Source: Tissierellia bacterium
Lineage (GTDB): Bacteria > Bacillota > Clostridia > Tissierellales > Peptoniphilaceae
Reading direction: 5' to 3'
DNA: 47,172 nt
NCBI GenBank assembly: GCA_030537815.1
Contig: JAUNVF010000014.1
Coordinates: 1-47,172 of the forward strand
The notes under the pieces are model-generated. The model saw only the letters and a list, made by a program, of their open reading frames with translations, was not told where the DNA came from and did no database searches. Within the stretch, counting starts at the first letter, position 1. Every line of letters begins with the position of its first letter. The position numbers and the translations under genes were made by a program. Below, piece after piece: positions 35,153 to 44,003 of the stretch.

Positions 35153-35607
35153 CTATATTCTCCCATTTCTAAATTTAATAAATATTTTTTAAGTTTTAAA
35201 CCGCCTCTATAACCTGTCAAATTTCCATTTTTGCCGATAATTCTATGGCATGGCAGTATTATCATTATCGGATTTGCAGAACATGCCATTCCAACAGCTC
35301 TTGATGCGCCTGGCAATCCTATACTCTCTGCAATTTCTTTATAGCTTTTAGTTTCTCCATAATCTATTTCACTCAAAGCTCTCCACACCTTTTGCTGAAA
35401 GTCGGTGCCATTAAATTTAATCTTAGTTTGAAAAAATCGCAAATCGCCTTCAAGATATGACAAAAGTTCTCGTATGCAAAAATCAATCGTAGGATTTCTT
35501 TCAATTTTAAAATCCAAATCTCCATTATAGACGCTCAATCTTGTAATATAATCAATTTCAGACTCGATTAAAAAGTCAGCTATATCTGTTTTAAGTAAAT
35601 ACTTCAT
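35149..35607 (-). CDS. ogt: Methylated-DNA--protein-cysteine methyltransferase
   Basis: Ogt takes the alkyl group from O6-alkylguanine in DNA onto its own Cys in a suicide reaction. The acceptor is Cys120 in ILPCHRIIG. The winged-helix part (FQQKVWRALSEIDYGETKSYKEIA, ASRAVGMACSANP) with the arginine finger is typical. The 152-residue length fits Ogt. It is coupled to the TSUP permease gene. Confidence 0.95.
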   Translation of the reverse strand: MKYLLKTDIADFLIESEIDYITRLSVYNGDLDFKIERNPTIDFCIRELLSYLEGDLRFFQTKIKFNGTDFQQKVWRALSEIDYGETKSYKEIAESIGLPGASRAVGMACSANPIMIILPCHRIIGKNGNLTGYRGGLKLKKYLLNLEMGEYR

Positions 35608-35691
35608 CTGTCACCTATACAATCAATTCTAATTAAAATGATATTATACAATTTATTATACAGTAAATTAAAGTCCTTAACAAATTAATTC

Positions 35692-35721
35692 TTTACTTTT
35701 ACAGCCTAACTTGTGTATAAT
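35692..35721 (+). promoter_or_regulatory. Promoter of asnA
   Basis: TTTACT (35692-35697), 18 nt, then TATAAT (35716-35721). Transcription would begin near 35728, giving a leader of only about 40 nt, so no T-box precedes this gene. Confidence 0.65.
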
Positions 35722-35767
35722 ATTTCTATAATAGTAAATCTTGACTTTACAGTTGGAAAGGAATTTT

Positions 35768-36778
35768 ATGGAAAAATTAATTATACCAGAAGGATATACG
35801 AGTAGTTTAGATGTCGTTAAGACGCAAAAAGCAATTAAGGAAATTAAAGATTTTTTTCAGACAAATCTCGCTTATGCATTAAATCTCAGCAGGGTCTCAG
35901 CTCCTTTATTTGTAAAAAAATCTTCCGGTTTAAATGATAATTTAAGCGGAATAGAAAGACCGGTTTCTTTTGAGACCATAGAAGTAAAGGAAACAGAATT
36001 GGAAATAGTTCAATCTCTCGCAAAATGGAAGAGACTCGCATTAAAGAGATATGGATTCGAACCGAATACCGGATTATATGCCGATATGAATGCAATTAGG
36101 CGAGATGAAATTTGCGACAATACACATTCTTATTATGTCGATCAATGGGATTGGGAAAAAGTGATAACAGAAGATATGAGGACAATAGACTATCTACATA
36201 TGGTAGTCAAAAAAATATATAATGTATTTGTGCAGACAGATGATTTTATAACATATCATTATCCTCAATATCATCATTTCCTACCTCATGAGATAACATT
36301 TATTAATTCTCAAGAACTTTTAGATCTCTACCCTGACTTGGACCCGGTAGAGAGAGAGAATGCCTTTGTAAAAGAAAAAGGAGCTATCTTTATAACTCAA
36401 ATAGGAGGCAAATTATCTAATGGACAGCCTCATGACGGCAGATCCCCTGACTATGACGATTGGGAATTAAATGGCGACTTAATAATTTACAATCCCATAC
36501 TCGACTCAGGTCTTGAGATGAGTTCAATGGGAATTAGAGTAGATCCGGATTCATTGATAAAACAATTAAAAGAAACAGGAGAAATGCAAAGGCTCGAGCT
36601 TGATTATCATTCTATGCTTGTCGATGGAAAACTACCACTTACTATCGGAGGAGGTATAGGACAATCGAGAATGTGCATGTTATTTATGCAGAAAGCACAT
36701 ATCGGAGAAGTTCAAGCGAGCGTTTGGCCTGAACCGATGATGAGAGCTTGTGAAAACGCAGGGATTCACCTCTTATAA
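35768..36778 (+). CDS. asnA: Aspartate--ammonia ligase (asparagine synthetase A)
   Basis: AsnA makes asparagine from aspartate, ammonia and ATP (AMP-forming) with a class II synthetase fold. The 336-residue protein has LSRVSAPLFV, GLYADMNAIRRDE, YVDQWDWEKVI and the motif 3-like GGIGQSRMCML near the C-terminus. An in-frame TTG at 35741 exists, but AAAGGA stands before the ATG at 35768, which matches the family N-terminus (MEKLIIPEGY). Confidence 0.96.
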   Translation: MEKLIIPEGYTSSLDVVKTQKAIKEIKDFFQTNLAYALNLSRVSAPLFVKKSSGLNDNLSGIERPVSFETIEVKETELEIVQSLAKWKRLALKRYGFEPNTGLYADMNAIRRDEICDNTHSYYVDQWDWEKVITEDMRTIDYLHMVVKKIYNVFVQTDDFITYHYPQYHHFLPHEITFINSQELLDLYPDLDPVERENAFVKEKGAIFITQIGGKLSNGQPHDGRSPDYDDWELNGDLIIYNPILDSGLEMSSMGIRVDPDSLIKQLKETGEMQRLELDYHSMLVDGKLPLTIGGGIGQSRMCMLFMQKAHIGEVQASVWPEPMMRACENAGIHLL

Positions 36779-36785
36779 TTCAAAA

Positions 36786-36815
36786 AGCTGCTGCAAAATT
36801 TGCAGCAGCTCTTTA
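36786..36815. terminator. Bidirectional terminator between asnA and the amidase gene
   Basis: AGCTGCTGCAAA and TTTGCAGCAGCT form a perfect 12-bp stem (36786-36810), followed by CTTTATTT on the plus strand and by TTTTT on the minus strand. Confidence 0.85.
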
Positions 36816-36816
36816 T

Positions 36817-37695
36817 TTACAATTCACTATTTAACTCAACTCTTACCGTCATAAGAGGATCCACGACTTGGCAGATCCTCACATCTCCAGCAAGACTCAA
36901 ATACCTTATAGCTTCTTCCTCATTCAATCCCTTGTGTTCTACTAGATAATTCCTAGCCTTCAATACGGCGGAATCTACGGCTTCTTCCAATGTCTTTTTT
37001 GAATCGATTATCATGACCTTTTCCGGTCCGACTATCATTGGATAAGGATAATTCTTCATTCCTCCTTTTATTATCTCACAGGATATAATGACTTCACCAT
37101 CTATCTCCGCCCCACATATACAAACCTCTCCGTCAGCCATAACTGCGTGAAGATCTCCTAAACTAAGCAATGCCCCTTCATGAAATACAGGTAGATACAA
37201 ACTTATCCCCTCTATTATTTCCTTACAGTCCATATTCCCGCCATGTTCATCTGGTGTCCCGCATAAAACAGATCCTTCTCTCGGTGCGGTTCCTATTACT
37301 CCTATCATAGGCCTAATGGGAATCCTTATATTTTCATTGAAGATTAATTTATCTCCTTCTATCTTGAGTATGGTCGTAGTCTGATCCTCTATGTAATCTC
37401 CAAGTACTCCAAGTCCGGGAGCCGTCGTCATGACAGCATCACCTACCAGATTTATTTTTTCTATATTTACGACCAATATATCACCCGGCTCAGCCCCATT
37501 TACGAATATGGGACCGGTTGCTGGATTTATTTCATCCCATGAAATCTCGCTAATCTTGATATCTTCTGATTTTAATGCTCCCGTAAAACAATCATAAGTC
37601 TCGACTAATAACTTTTCTCCCTCATCGATTTTAATAACCGGTTCATTATCGCTTTTCATTTCATAAATGCATTTACCTCTGGATAAAGTCTTCAT
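36817..37695 (-). CDS. Acetamidase/formamidase family protein
   Basis: This 292-residue protein matches the FmdA/AmdA family of metal-dependent amidases that release ammonia from short amides. Typical features are NPATGPIFVNGAEPGDIL (about 57-74), GVIGTAPREGSV, GTPDEHGGNMDCKEI and SLGDLHAVMADGEVCICG. It is cytoplasmic. The true substrate is unknown. It is the last gene before the asnA terminator on its strand; its RBS GGGGG stands before the ATG. Confidence 0.93.
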   Translation of the reverse strand: MKTLSRGKCIYEMKSDNEPVIKIDEGEKLLVETYDCFTGALKSEDIKISEISWDEINPATGPIFVNGAEPGDILVVNIEKINLVGDAVMTTAPGLGVLGDYIEDQTTTILKIEGDKLIFNENIRIPIRPMIGVIGTAPREGSVLCGTPDEHGGNMDCKEIIEGISLYLPVFHEGALLSLGDLHAVMADGEVCICGAEIDGEVIISCEIIKGGMKNYPYPMIVGPEKVMIIDSKKTLEEAVDSAVLKARNYLVEHKGLNEEEAIRYLSLAGDVRICQVVDPLMTVRVELNSEL

Positions 37696-37709
37696 ATTAT
37701 CTCCCCCTT

Positions 37710-39335
37710 TTAATTATCAGTTAAAAGACCATCTCCCGATTTAAATAATCTAAAACCAAAAATAATTGAAAGTATATTTAAAATTAAAACAATTACTAAA
37801 GCAATTGCATATGATGAATTGTTTTTATATATATGATTATAATACAATATTCCCAATATTGCACTCAATATGACCTTAGTCACAAAACCAGCTAAACTCG
37901 ACGAAGTCTCATTTAGATTTTTAGCATTAATTGAAAATGGAATTCTAACTGAAATTTTATATGTCAAAGGCATAAGCGCCATGAGTATAAGATACTGAAT
38001 TGCCATATCCTTAATGCTAAATTGATTTGACATAATCATTATATTAATATTTGCCAAAATAAATGTCGGCGTGATGTATTTTATAAAAAAGGCCTTACAT
38101 ATTCCACTCGTAATTTTTTCCCTCTTTGATTTATCGTGATTTAAAAATATCCATGAAGCTTCGAAATTCTCGGATAGCTTAAGTATATCAAAAATATTTA
38201 AAAGCAAACTAAATACAATCCAGCCAGAAATATAAATAAAGAGATTATCCATGGCTCCATTATTGATAGATAATATTATTGGAAAGATTACAATCAAAGC
38301 CAGACTTGGTATCAATTTTGTCTTTAAAGCCCTATCCCTCCCGATTATATTAAGACTTAGATTATATGACTTATTTTCAACTCCGCTCCTAGTAAATACC
38401 TTACCTAAGCTCTTTAAAATCGATTTATCGGACAACTCTGTATTTGAACTCTGAAGCTTTACTAGATTTAATTCAAATAAATCCCATCTTTTCAAAAGAT
38501 ATAGTATCGATAAAATCGGAAATGCAATTCCTATAAATGCTGCTATAAAATAAAATATATCTTTATCTCCGTTAAATATTATTTTATAAGCTGAAGAATA
38601 CCAAATTGGAGGCAATATCATATGCCATGCTTTTAATGAAAAATCTATATTTTCTATTAATATGCCTATGATTCTACCAAAAAGATGATAAGATAAGAAG
38701 ACTATAATAGTCAAAACTATTTGAAAATAGCTGATTATATTTTTTAGAGCCTCTCCGTCAAATGCATTTAATATCACGAAGTATAAATAATTAGATACAG
38801 ATACTGTGAGCATAGAGATTAGAATCGCAGACAAAAATAACATGAATACAAATGCTGCGCCATATTTTATAAATCCTGCAATCATGCTCGGTATGCCCAT
38901 AAATAAAGCAAGTATAAATACAAATAATACTATATGCATTAGTTTTGCAGCTCCTATGGTCTTTTTACTCAATGGTGCAGTGCTTATAATATCCATATCT
39001 CTTGTATCCAGTATCACTGAAGAATAATTTGATATTATTGTAAGAAAAAATACAAATAAATAAAAGGAGAATGAAATACTCATAGCTATAAATATATCGT
39101 CTATCAGGGCAATAAAAATCGCCATTAGAGTACCAAGCATGATATGCATCAATAATAATATAGTATATGATCTATCTTTTTTACTTAAATTAGACTGATA
39201 TCCGATATATTCTCTTCTCTGATCCATCTTCAGCTTAGACTCGACAATCAATCTCATCTTGGGATAATCAACACCCATATTTTTAAATATAAAACTAAGC
39301 AAGTCCAATACCGATAATTTTATATCGTCAATCAT
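37710..39335 (-). CDS. ABC exporter permease
   Basis: A 541-residue membrane protein with about 12 hydrophobic segments, including a cluster at 70-260 and another at 340-535, separated by a cytoplasmic loop near 285-330. It follows an ABC ATPase with ATGA overlap, so it should form the membrane half of that transporter. The substrate is not recognisable. The lack of a periplasmic binding protein gene suggests export. Confidence 0.82.
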   Translation of the reverse strand: MIDDIKLSVLDLLSFIFKNMGVDYPKMRLIVESKLKMDQRREYIGYQSNLSKKDRSYTILLLMHIMLGTLMAIFIALIDDIFIAMSISFSFYLFVFFLTIISNYSSVILDTRDMDIISTAPLSKKTIGAAKLMHIVLFVFILALFMGIPSMIAGFIKYGAAFVFMLFLSAILISMLTVSVSNYLYFVILNAFDGEALKNIISYFQIVLTIIVFLSYHLFGRIIGILIENIDFSLKAWHMILPPIWYSSAYKIIFNGDKDIFYFIAAFIGIAFPILSILYLLKRWDLFELNLVKLQSSNTELSDKSILKSLGKVFTRSGVENKSYNLSLNIIGRDRALKTKLIPSLALIVIFPIILSINNGAMDNLFIYISGWIVFSLLLNIFDILKLSENFEASWIFLNHDKSKREKITSGICKAFFIKYITPTFILANINIMIMSNQFSIKDMAIQYLILMALMPLTYKISVRIPFSINAKNLNETSSSLAGFVTKVILSAILGILYYNHIYKNNSSYAIALVIVLILNILSIIFGFRLFKSGDGLLTDN

Positions 39336-40102
39336 CTGTTCAATACCCCCATTATATTATTCGCTATCTCGGAAGCATCGTCAAACCCGGTAATCTTTGT
39401 GAATAAGCTCTCAAGTGACTCACTCTTTTCCTCTCTGATTTCATCTATTGTTCCATCTGCAGCTATCCTACCCTCATTTATCAGGATAATTCTGCTGCTT
39501 ATCTTTTCTACGACATCCATTATATGTGAGGAGTAAAAAATCGTCTTACCGCTCTGAGCTAATTTATTCATCAATTCTTTTATTACAGCAATGCTATTCG
39601 CATCTATCCCACTTAAAGGCTCATCCAAAAAAATAATTTTGGGATCATGTAAAATGGCTGCAATAAATAATATTTTTTGCTTCATTCCCTTTGAATAAGA
39701 AGACAATCTCATATTGTATTTATCTTCTAAGCCGAATAGCCTACATAATTCATAAGCCTTTTCCTCTACCGCTTTATCAGGCACATCATGTAGTCCTCCT
39801 ACAAAAGATAAGTACTCCTTTGCTGATAAACTCTCGTAGAGAGAAGCAGTTTCAGGGACATATCCTATATATTTTTTATACTCATAATCGCTGTCTTGTA
39901 TTTTTTGCCCCATAATCTCTATATCACCAGAATAATTTCCGATTATCCCCAACATTATCTTGACTGTAGTCGACTTTCCGGCACCATTAGGACCGATATA
40001 ACCTATTATTTCTCCCGGGTATATTTCAAAGTCGATTCCATCCAAAACCATTTTTTTATCATATGATTTACGTAAATTTTTGACCTTAATAATCGATTCC
40101 AT
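39332..40102 (-). CDS. ABC transporter ATP-binding protein
   Basis: The 256-residue ATPase has Walker A GPNGAGKST (37-45), the signature LSSYSKGMKQK, Walker B IIFLDEPLSGID and the switch His in YSSHIMD. I start it at the ATG at 40102, preceded by GAGGAGGG; the ATG at 40117 is in frame but lies upstream of this site. It drives the permease at 37710, with which it overlaps by 4 nt. Confidence 0.93.
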   Translation of the reverse strand: MESIIKVKNLRKSYDKKMVLDGIDFEIYPGEIIGYIGPNGAGKSTTVKIMLGIIGNYSGDIEIMGQKIQDSDYEYKKYIGYVPETASLYESLSAKEYLSFVGGLHDVPDKAVEEKAYELCRLFGLEDKYNMRLSSYSKGMKQKILFIAAILHDPKIIFLDEPLSGIDANSIAVIKELMNKLAQSGKTIFYSSHIMDVVEKISSRIILINEGRIAADGTIDEIREEKSESLESLFTKITGFDDASEIANNIMGVLNR

Positions 40103-40166
40103 ATTCCCTCCTCGCATCTTGTAATAATTATAGGATAAATCTTGAACAATTTATACTTCTTAATAA

Positions 40167-40751
40167 TTATAAAGAAATAAAAAATTGTACGAGAATAGGA
40201 ATTAAAAAAGACAAAATCGAGCCTGTAAAAAATGATATTATCGTCGTTTTTTGGTCGGTTGACCTTGATATAATCGGTAATACTGTATCCATTGCACCCG
40301 CACCAGGTACTGAAACAGCTGCAAAAAAACCTATATTCGCAGCAATAAAGGGCACGAAAATAATGGCTATCACTTCTCTTACTATATTGCTTAGAAAAGC
40401 TATTGCAGCCAATTCTTTTGAATATGGCTCTATTATAACGCCGGATAAGGAATACCAGCCCATGCCGGAGCCAAGAGCAGCGCCTTGATTCCATGGATAG
40501 CCGAATACAATCCCAGATAAAATACCTCCTAAGACACTTCCCAAAGCTATTAGGATTGGAATAAATATGGCTTCCGATCCCATTCTCCTGAATATTCTTA
40601 GTATATCTTTATTTCTTCCCATGTCGAGGCCTACAAAGAAAAATAATATATACAATCCTACTTGTATCATATCAGAGCAGTGGATAAAATCTATCCCTGA
40701 ATATCTTCCTACTAAAAAGCCGCCTATGATTGAAAGAATGATGCTAATCAT
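40167..40751 (-). CDS. lysO: LysO-type lysine exporter, large C-terminal part
   Basis: This 194-residue membrane protein matches the C-terminal two-thirds of LysO/DUF340 proteins, with YILFFFVGLDMG, AALGSGMGWYSLSGVII and PGAGAMDTVLPII as conserved motifs. LysO exports lysine and toxic lysine analogues. In E. coli one protein of about 299 residues does this; here the N-terminal part is a separate gene that overlaps it by 8 nt. The ATG at 40751 has GGAGGG upstream; the ATG at 40787 is upstream of this site. Confidence 0.85.
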   Translation of the reverse strand: MISIILSIIGGFLVGRYSGIDFIHCSDMIQVGLYILFFFVGLDMGRNKDILRIFRRMGSEAIFIPILIALGSVLGGILSGIVFGYPWNQGAALGSGMGWYSLSGVIIEPYSKELAAIAFLSNIVREVIAIIFVPFIAANIGFFAAVSVPGAGAMDTVLPIISRSTDQKTTIISFFTGSILSFLIPILVQFFISL

Positions 40752-41031
40752 CTGAATCCCTCCTCCTAGAATAAATATATTTTTCATATAAAAAAACCAA
40801 TAATATGCTGAAAAATATACTCGATAAGGAAAATACGATCGATTTAAAGCCTATAGAACCGATATTGGATACCAATTCCTTATTTTGACCCAAACTTATC
40901 CCCATTATGAATAATATCGACAATACGGCCCCGGACTGAAGTATCTGAATTATCTTTCTCTTTTCAGAATCAAGCTCAAGTCCCTTGCCTGCCAAGATTC
41001 CAAATATAAAAAACACCAAAAATTTTATCAT
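40744..41031 (-). CDS. LysO-type lysine exporter, small N-terminal part
   Basis: A 95-residue protein with about three hydrophobic segments that matches the N-terminal part of LysO (FGILAGKGL, ILFIMGISLGQNKELVSNIG). It ends in a charged tail (EKYIYSRRRDSDD). The overlap of 8 nt with the next gene indicates coupled synthesis of two subunits. Split LysO pairs are known in Firmicutes, so this need not be a frameshift. Confidence 0.82.
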   Translation of the reverse strand: MIKFLVFFIFGILAGKGLELDSEKRKIIQILQSGAVLSILFIMGISLGQNKELVSNIGSIGFKSIVFSLSSIFFSILLVFLYEKYIYSRRRDSDD

Positions 41032-41203
41032 AGAATCACTTCCGATAGTTATTTATTAATCTAATTATAGTATATCATGAAGATTACCTTACATACAATG
41101 TATCTTTTTGTCAAAATTTAAATTTAATATAAATAATAAATTTCTGTTTAATTTATTATTTTCGTGGTATATATTAAATATGAATAGTAAAGTGGAGTTT
41201 GAT

Positions 41204-41464
41204 AACTGAATCGGTATAAATAAAAAGAGGTTTTTACCCTTTATATAGATTTTTCTAAGAATAAATTTAAATTATTGATGGATACAGTAAATTGATATTT
41301 GATATTCCGTGGCAGATTAGAATTTAAAAATTCTAAGGAATATCGATAGGATATTAAAAGACTAATTTCTAAAAATAATTTCTATAGAAGCAGATTGTTT
41401 AAAATATTTTTTCAATTTTATTTCTAAAAAGATTAATCATAGATAAATTAAAACCGATTCAGTT
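41204..41464. repeat. Large imperfect inverted repeat (structured RNA or MITE-like)
   Basis: AACTGAATCGGT (41204-41215) is repeated inverted as ACCGATTCAGTT (41453-41464), and similarity extends outward a few bases and inward in AT-rich blocks. In the middle, GATATTCC (41301-41308) pairs with GGAATATC (41337-41344) around an inner perfect hairpin (TTAGAATTT with AAATTCTAA, 41317-41336), leaving GTGGCAGA bulged on one side. The region has no credible ORF. It may be a structured RNA, a regulated leader for the DJ-1 gene or a small non-autonomous element. Confidence 0.6.
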
Positions 41465-41469
41465 GTCAC

Positions 41470-41501
41470 AACCACAAATGGTTCGAAAGAACCCTTTTTT
41501 T
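41470..41501 (+). terminator. Terminator with an alternative hairpin upstream of the DJ-1 gene
   Basis: GGTTC-GAAA-GAACC (41480-41493) is followed by C and seven T, a typical terminator, only 23 nt before the ATG at 41525. AACCA (41470-41474) can instead pair with TGGTT (41479-41483), which shares bases with the terminator stem, so the two hairpins exclude each other. This resembles a terminator/antiterminator pair. Confidence 0.6.
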
Positions 41502-41524
41502 ATGTCCGAAAATAGGAGGTCAGT

Positions 41525-42031
41525 ATGAAAAAAGTCATAATCTTAATTGAAGATCTATTTAATGAAGAAGAATTGATCTACCCATATCACAGATTGAGAG
41601 AGGAATTTGAAACAGTTTTAGTCGGGACAGAAAAAGATAAGATTTATAAATCTAAAAATGGACTTTCATTTAAATCAGATGCGGCTTCCGCCGAGATAAA
41701 TTCTGATGAATATCTCGGAATTTTTATCCCCGGAGGCTATTCTCCCGATTATATGAGGAGATCTCAAGCCACAGTCAATCTAGTCAGGGAATTCGATAAA
41801 AGAAATAAGCCAATAGCTGCAATTTGCCATGGCCCATGGCTTTTAGCATCTGCTTGCGATTTGAATGGAAGGGATATCACAGGATTTTATAGTATTAAAG
41901 ATGATCTTATCAATGCCGGAGCGAATTATTTAGACAGTGAATGTGTAATCTCAGGCAATATAATTAGTTCCAGAACTCCGGATGATCTCCCGGCAATCAT
42001 GAAGGCATTTATCGGAAAATTAAGCAAATAA
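41525..42031 (+). CDS. DJ-1/PfpI family protein
   Basis: This 168-residue protein has the DJ-1/PfpI fold pattern: VIILIEDLFNEEE with a Glu near 14-17, GIFIPGGYSP, and the nucleophile elbow with Cys101-His102 in AAICHGPWLLASA. Members act as deglycases, proteases, chaperones or glyoxalases; the activity here is unknown. AGGAGG stands before the ATG. The gene follows the terminator-ended inverted-repeat element. Confidence 0.92.
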   Translation: MKKVIILIEDLFNEEELIYPYHRLREEFETVLVGTEKDKIYKSKNGLSFKSDAASAEINSDEYLGIFIPGGYSPDYMRRSQATVNLVREFDKRNKPIAAICHGPWLLASACDLNGRDITGFYSIKDDLINAGANYLDSECVISGNIISSRTPDDLPAIMKAFIGKLSK

Positions 42032-42059
42032 AAAAGGGCTATTAATGCTAGCCCTTTTT
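42031..42059. terminator. Bidirectional terminator
   Basis: AAAAAGGGCTA (42031-42041) pairs with TAGCCCTTTTT (42049-42059) between two convergent genes; T-runs on both strands. Confidence 0.9.
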
Positions 42060-42074
42060 ATTAACCCTCTTAAA

Positions 42075-43985
42075 TTAATTTATCGCTTTCGTATCTATCT
42101 CTTCCCTTACTCTATTTATGAAATCTTCAATCGAGAATGAACCTTCGTCGCCTTTATCTCTTTTTCTGACTGAGACGGTATTTGTCTCTATCTCTTTTTG
42201 ACCCAATATCAAGCTATAGGGGACTTTCTCCATCTGAGCAGCCCTAATCTTAAATCCTATCTTCTCAGCTCTTCCATCTACTTCGGCTCTGATTCCTGCC
42301 TCATATAATTTCTTTCTCAATTCTTCAGCATTTTCATTGAATTTATCTGAAATCGGAAGAATTTTAACTTGAACAGGAGCCAACCAAATTGGGAATTTGC
42401 CTTCGAAATGCTCTATAAGTATTCCCAAGAATCTCTCTATTGAACCATATATGGCTCTGTGAACCATGACAGGTCTTTTCTTTTCATTATTTTCATCTAT
42501 ATAAGTCAGCTCAAATTTCTCTGGCATTTGGAAGTCAAGCTGTATCGTTCCGCATTGCCATGTCCTTCCGATGGCGTCTTCAAGATGATAGTCGATTTTT
42601 GGTCCGTAAAATGCTCCATCACCTTCATTTATAGTATAGTCGATTTGCTTTTCCTCAAGTGCTTCTTTTAATGCATTTATCGCTATCTCCCAATCTTCGT
42701 CAGATCCCATAGAATCTTCCGGCTTTGTAGACAACTCGACTTTGTATTTAAATCCGAATACGCTGTAAAGGTAATCAGCCAATTCTATTACTTCGACTAT
42801 TTCATCCTTTATCTGCGAAGGAAGCATATATATATGAGCATCGTCTTGAGTGAACACCCTCACTCTAAATAGACCGTGAAGAGCCCCCGACAATTCATGT
42901 CTGTGAACCAATCCTAGTTCTGCTACTTTAAGCGGGAAGTCTCTATAACTATGCATATGAGTCTTGTAGACAAGTATCGACCCCGGACAGTTCATCGGTT
43001 TAATAGCATAATTTTCGCCATCGATTTTTGTAAAATACATATTGTCCTTATAATGATCCCAGTGTCCCGACTGATGCCACAATGCTTCATTTAAGATGAT
43101 TGGAGTTTTTATCTCACCATATCCCTTTTCGACATGAACTTTTTTCCAAAAATCTTCTAATTCATTTCTAACAATCATACCCTTTGGATGGAAAAATGGA
43201 AAACCAGGTCCGACATCCTGCATAGAGAAAAGATCGAGTTCTCTACCGAGTTTTCTGTGGTCTCTCCTCTTTGCTTCTTCCAGTCTCTGAAGATATTCGT
43301 CCAAATCCTTTTTCTTTTCAAAAGATGTTCCATATATCCTCTGAAGCATCTTATTATTTTCATCGCCTCTCCAATAAGCTCCTGCCACATTTAAAAGCTT
43401 GATTGCCTTGACTTTTTTAATATTGTCAATATGAGGTCCCCTACATAAATCGACAAATTCTCCGAGTTTATAAAGTGTTATTTCGGATCCTTCAGGGAAA
43501 TTCTCAATTAAATCTACCTTGAATTCCTCTCCCAATTCTTGGAAATGCTTGATCGCATCTTCTTTAGATATCTCGATTCTCTCAAATTTTAAATCTTCTT
43601 TTGTAATCTTCTTCATTTCTTTTTCGATTTTCTCTAAATCTTCCGGAGTAAATCTATGCTCTAAATCGAAATCATAATAAAATCCGTCTTTAATTGCCGG
43701 ACCAATCGCAAATTTAACGCCTGGGAATAATCTCAATACAGCAAGGGCAAGTATATGTGAAGATGTATGTCTAAATATATCCTGTCCTTCGGGATCTTTG
43801 AAATTCACAAATCTTATATCGCAATCTTCTTTTATTTTTTCCGACATACCTCTGGTCTTGCCATTAATAACTGCACCGAGAGAATTTCTCATAAGCCCTT
43901 CAGAAATATCTCTGGCTACATCTTTTACTAAAATCCCTTCTTCGTATTCTCTAACAGAATTATCGGGAAATTTAACTTTTATCAT
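42075..43985 (-). CDS. thrS: Threonyl-tRNA synthetase
   Basis: ThrS attaches threonine to tRNA-Thr. The 636-residue protein has the N-terminal TGS domain, the editing/SAD domain (HTSSHILALAVLRLFPGVKFAIGP, with the HxxxH pattern), the class II core with NCPGSILVYK (zinc Cys), motif 2 RHELSGALHGLFRVRVFTQDDAH and motif 3 MVHRAIYGSIERFLGILIE, then the anticodon-binding domain from WLAPVQVKILPIS. AAAGGGG precedes the ATG. A T-box leader controls the gene. Confidence 0.98.
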   Translation of the reverse strand: MIKVKFPDNSVREYEEGILVKDVARDISEGLMRNSLGAVINGKTRGMSEKIKEDCDIRFVNFKDPEGQDIFRHTSSHILALAVLRLFPGVKFAIGPAIKDGFYYDFDLEHRFTPEDLEKIEKEMKKITKEDLKFERIEISKEDAIKHFQELGEEFKVDLIENFPEGSEITLYKLGEFVDLCRGPHIDNIKKVKAIKLLNVAGAYWRGDENNKMLQRIYGTSFEKKKDLDEYLQRLEEAKRRDHRKLGRELDLFSMQDVGPGFPFFHPKGMIVRNELEDFWKKVHVEKGYGEIKTPIILNEALWHQSGHWDHYKDNMYFTKIDGENYAIKPMNCPGSILVYKTHMHSYRDFPLKVAELGLVHRHELSGALHGLFRVRVFTQDDAHIYMLPSQIKDEIVEVIELADYLYSVFGFKYKVELSTKPEDSMGSDEDWEIAINALKEALEEKQIDYTINEGDGAFYGPKIDYHLEDAIGRTWQCGTIQLDFQMPEKFELTYIDENNEKKRPVMVHRAIYGSIERFLGILIEHFEGKFPIWLAPVQVKILPISDKFNENAEELRKKLYEAGIRAEVDGRAEKIGFKIRAAQMEKVPYSLILGQKEIETNTVSVRKRDKGDEGSFSIEDFINRVREEIDTKAIN

Positions 43986-44003
43986 AATTAACCCCTTTCA
44001 AAT

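Noticed and set aside
35641..35767. T-box leader before asnA
   Set aside because: The AGGGTGG motif is missing and the promoter leaves a leader of only about 40 nt.
40006..40494. 162-codon frame antisense-shifted in lysO/ABC ATPase region
   Set aside because: It overlaps two well-supported genes in another frame and has Cys/Arg/Tyr-rich composition without any family resemblance.
41480..41493. tRNA T-arm because of GGTTCGA
   Set aside because: The sequence is GGTTCGAAAGAACC followed by a T-run, which is a terminator; no acceptor stem or other arms can be drawn.
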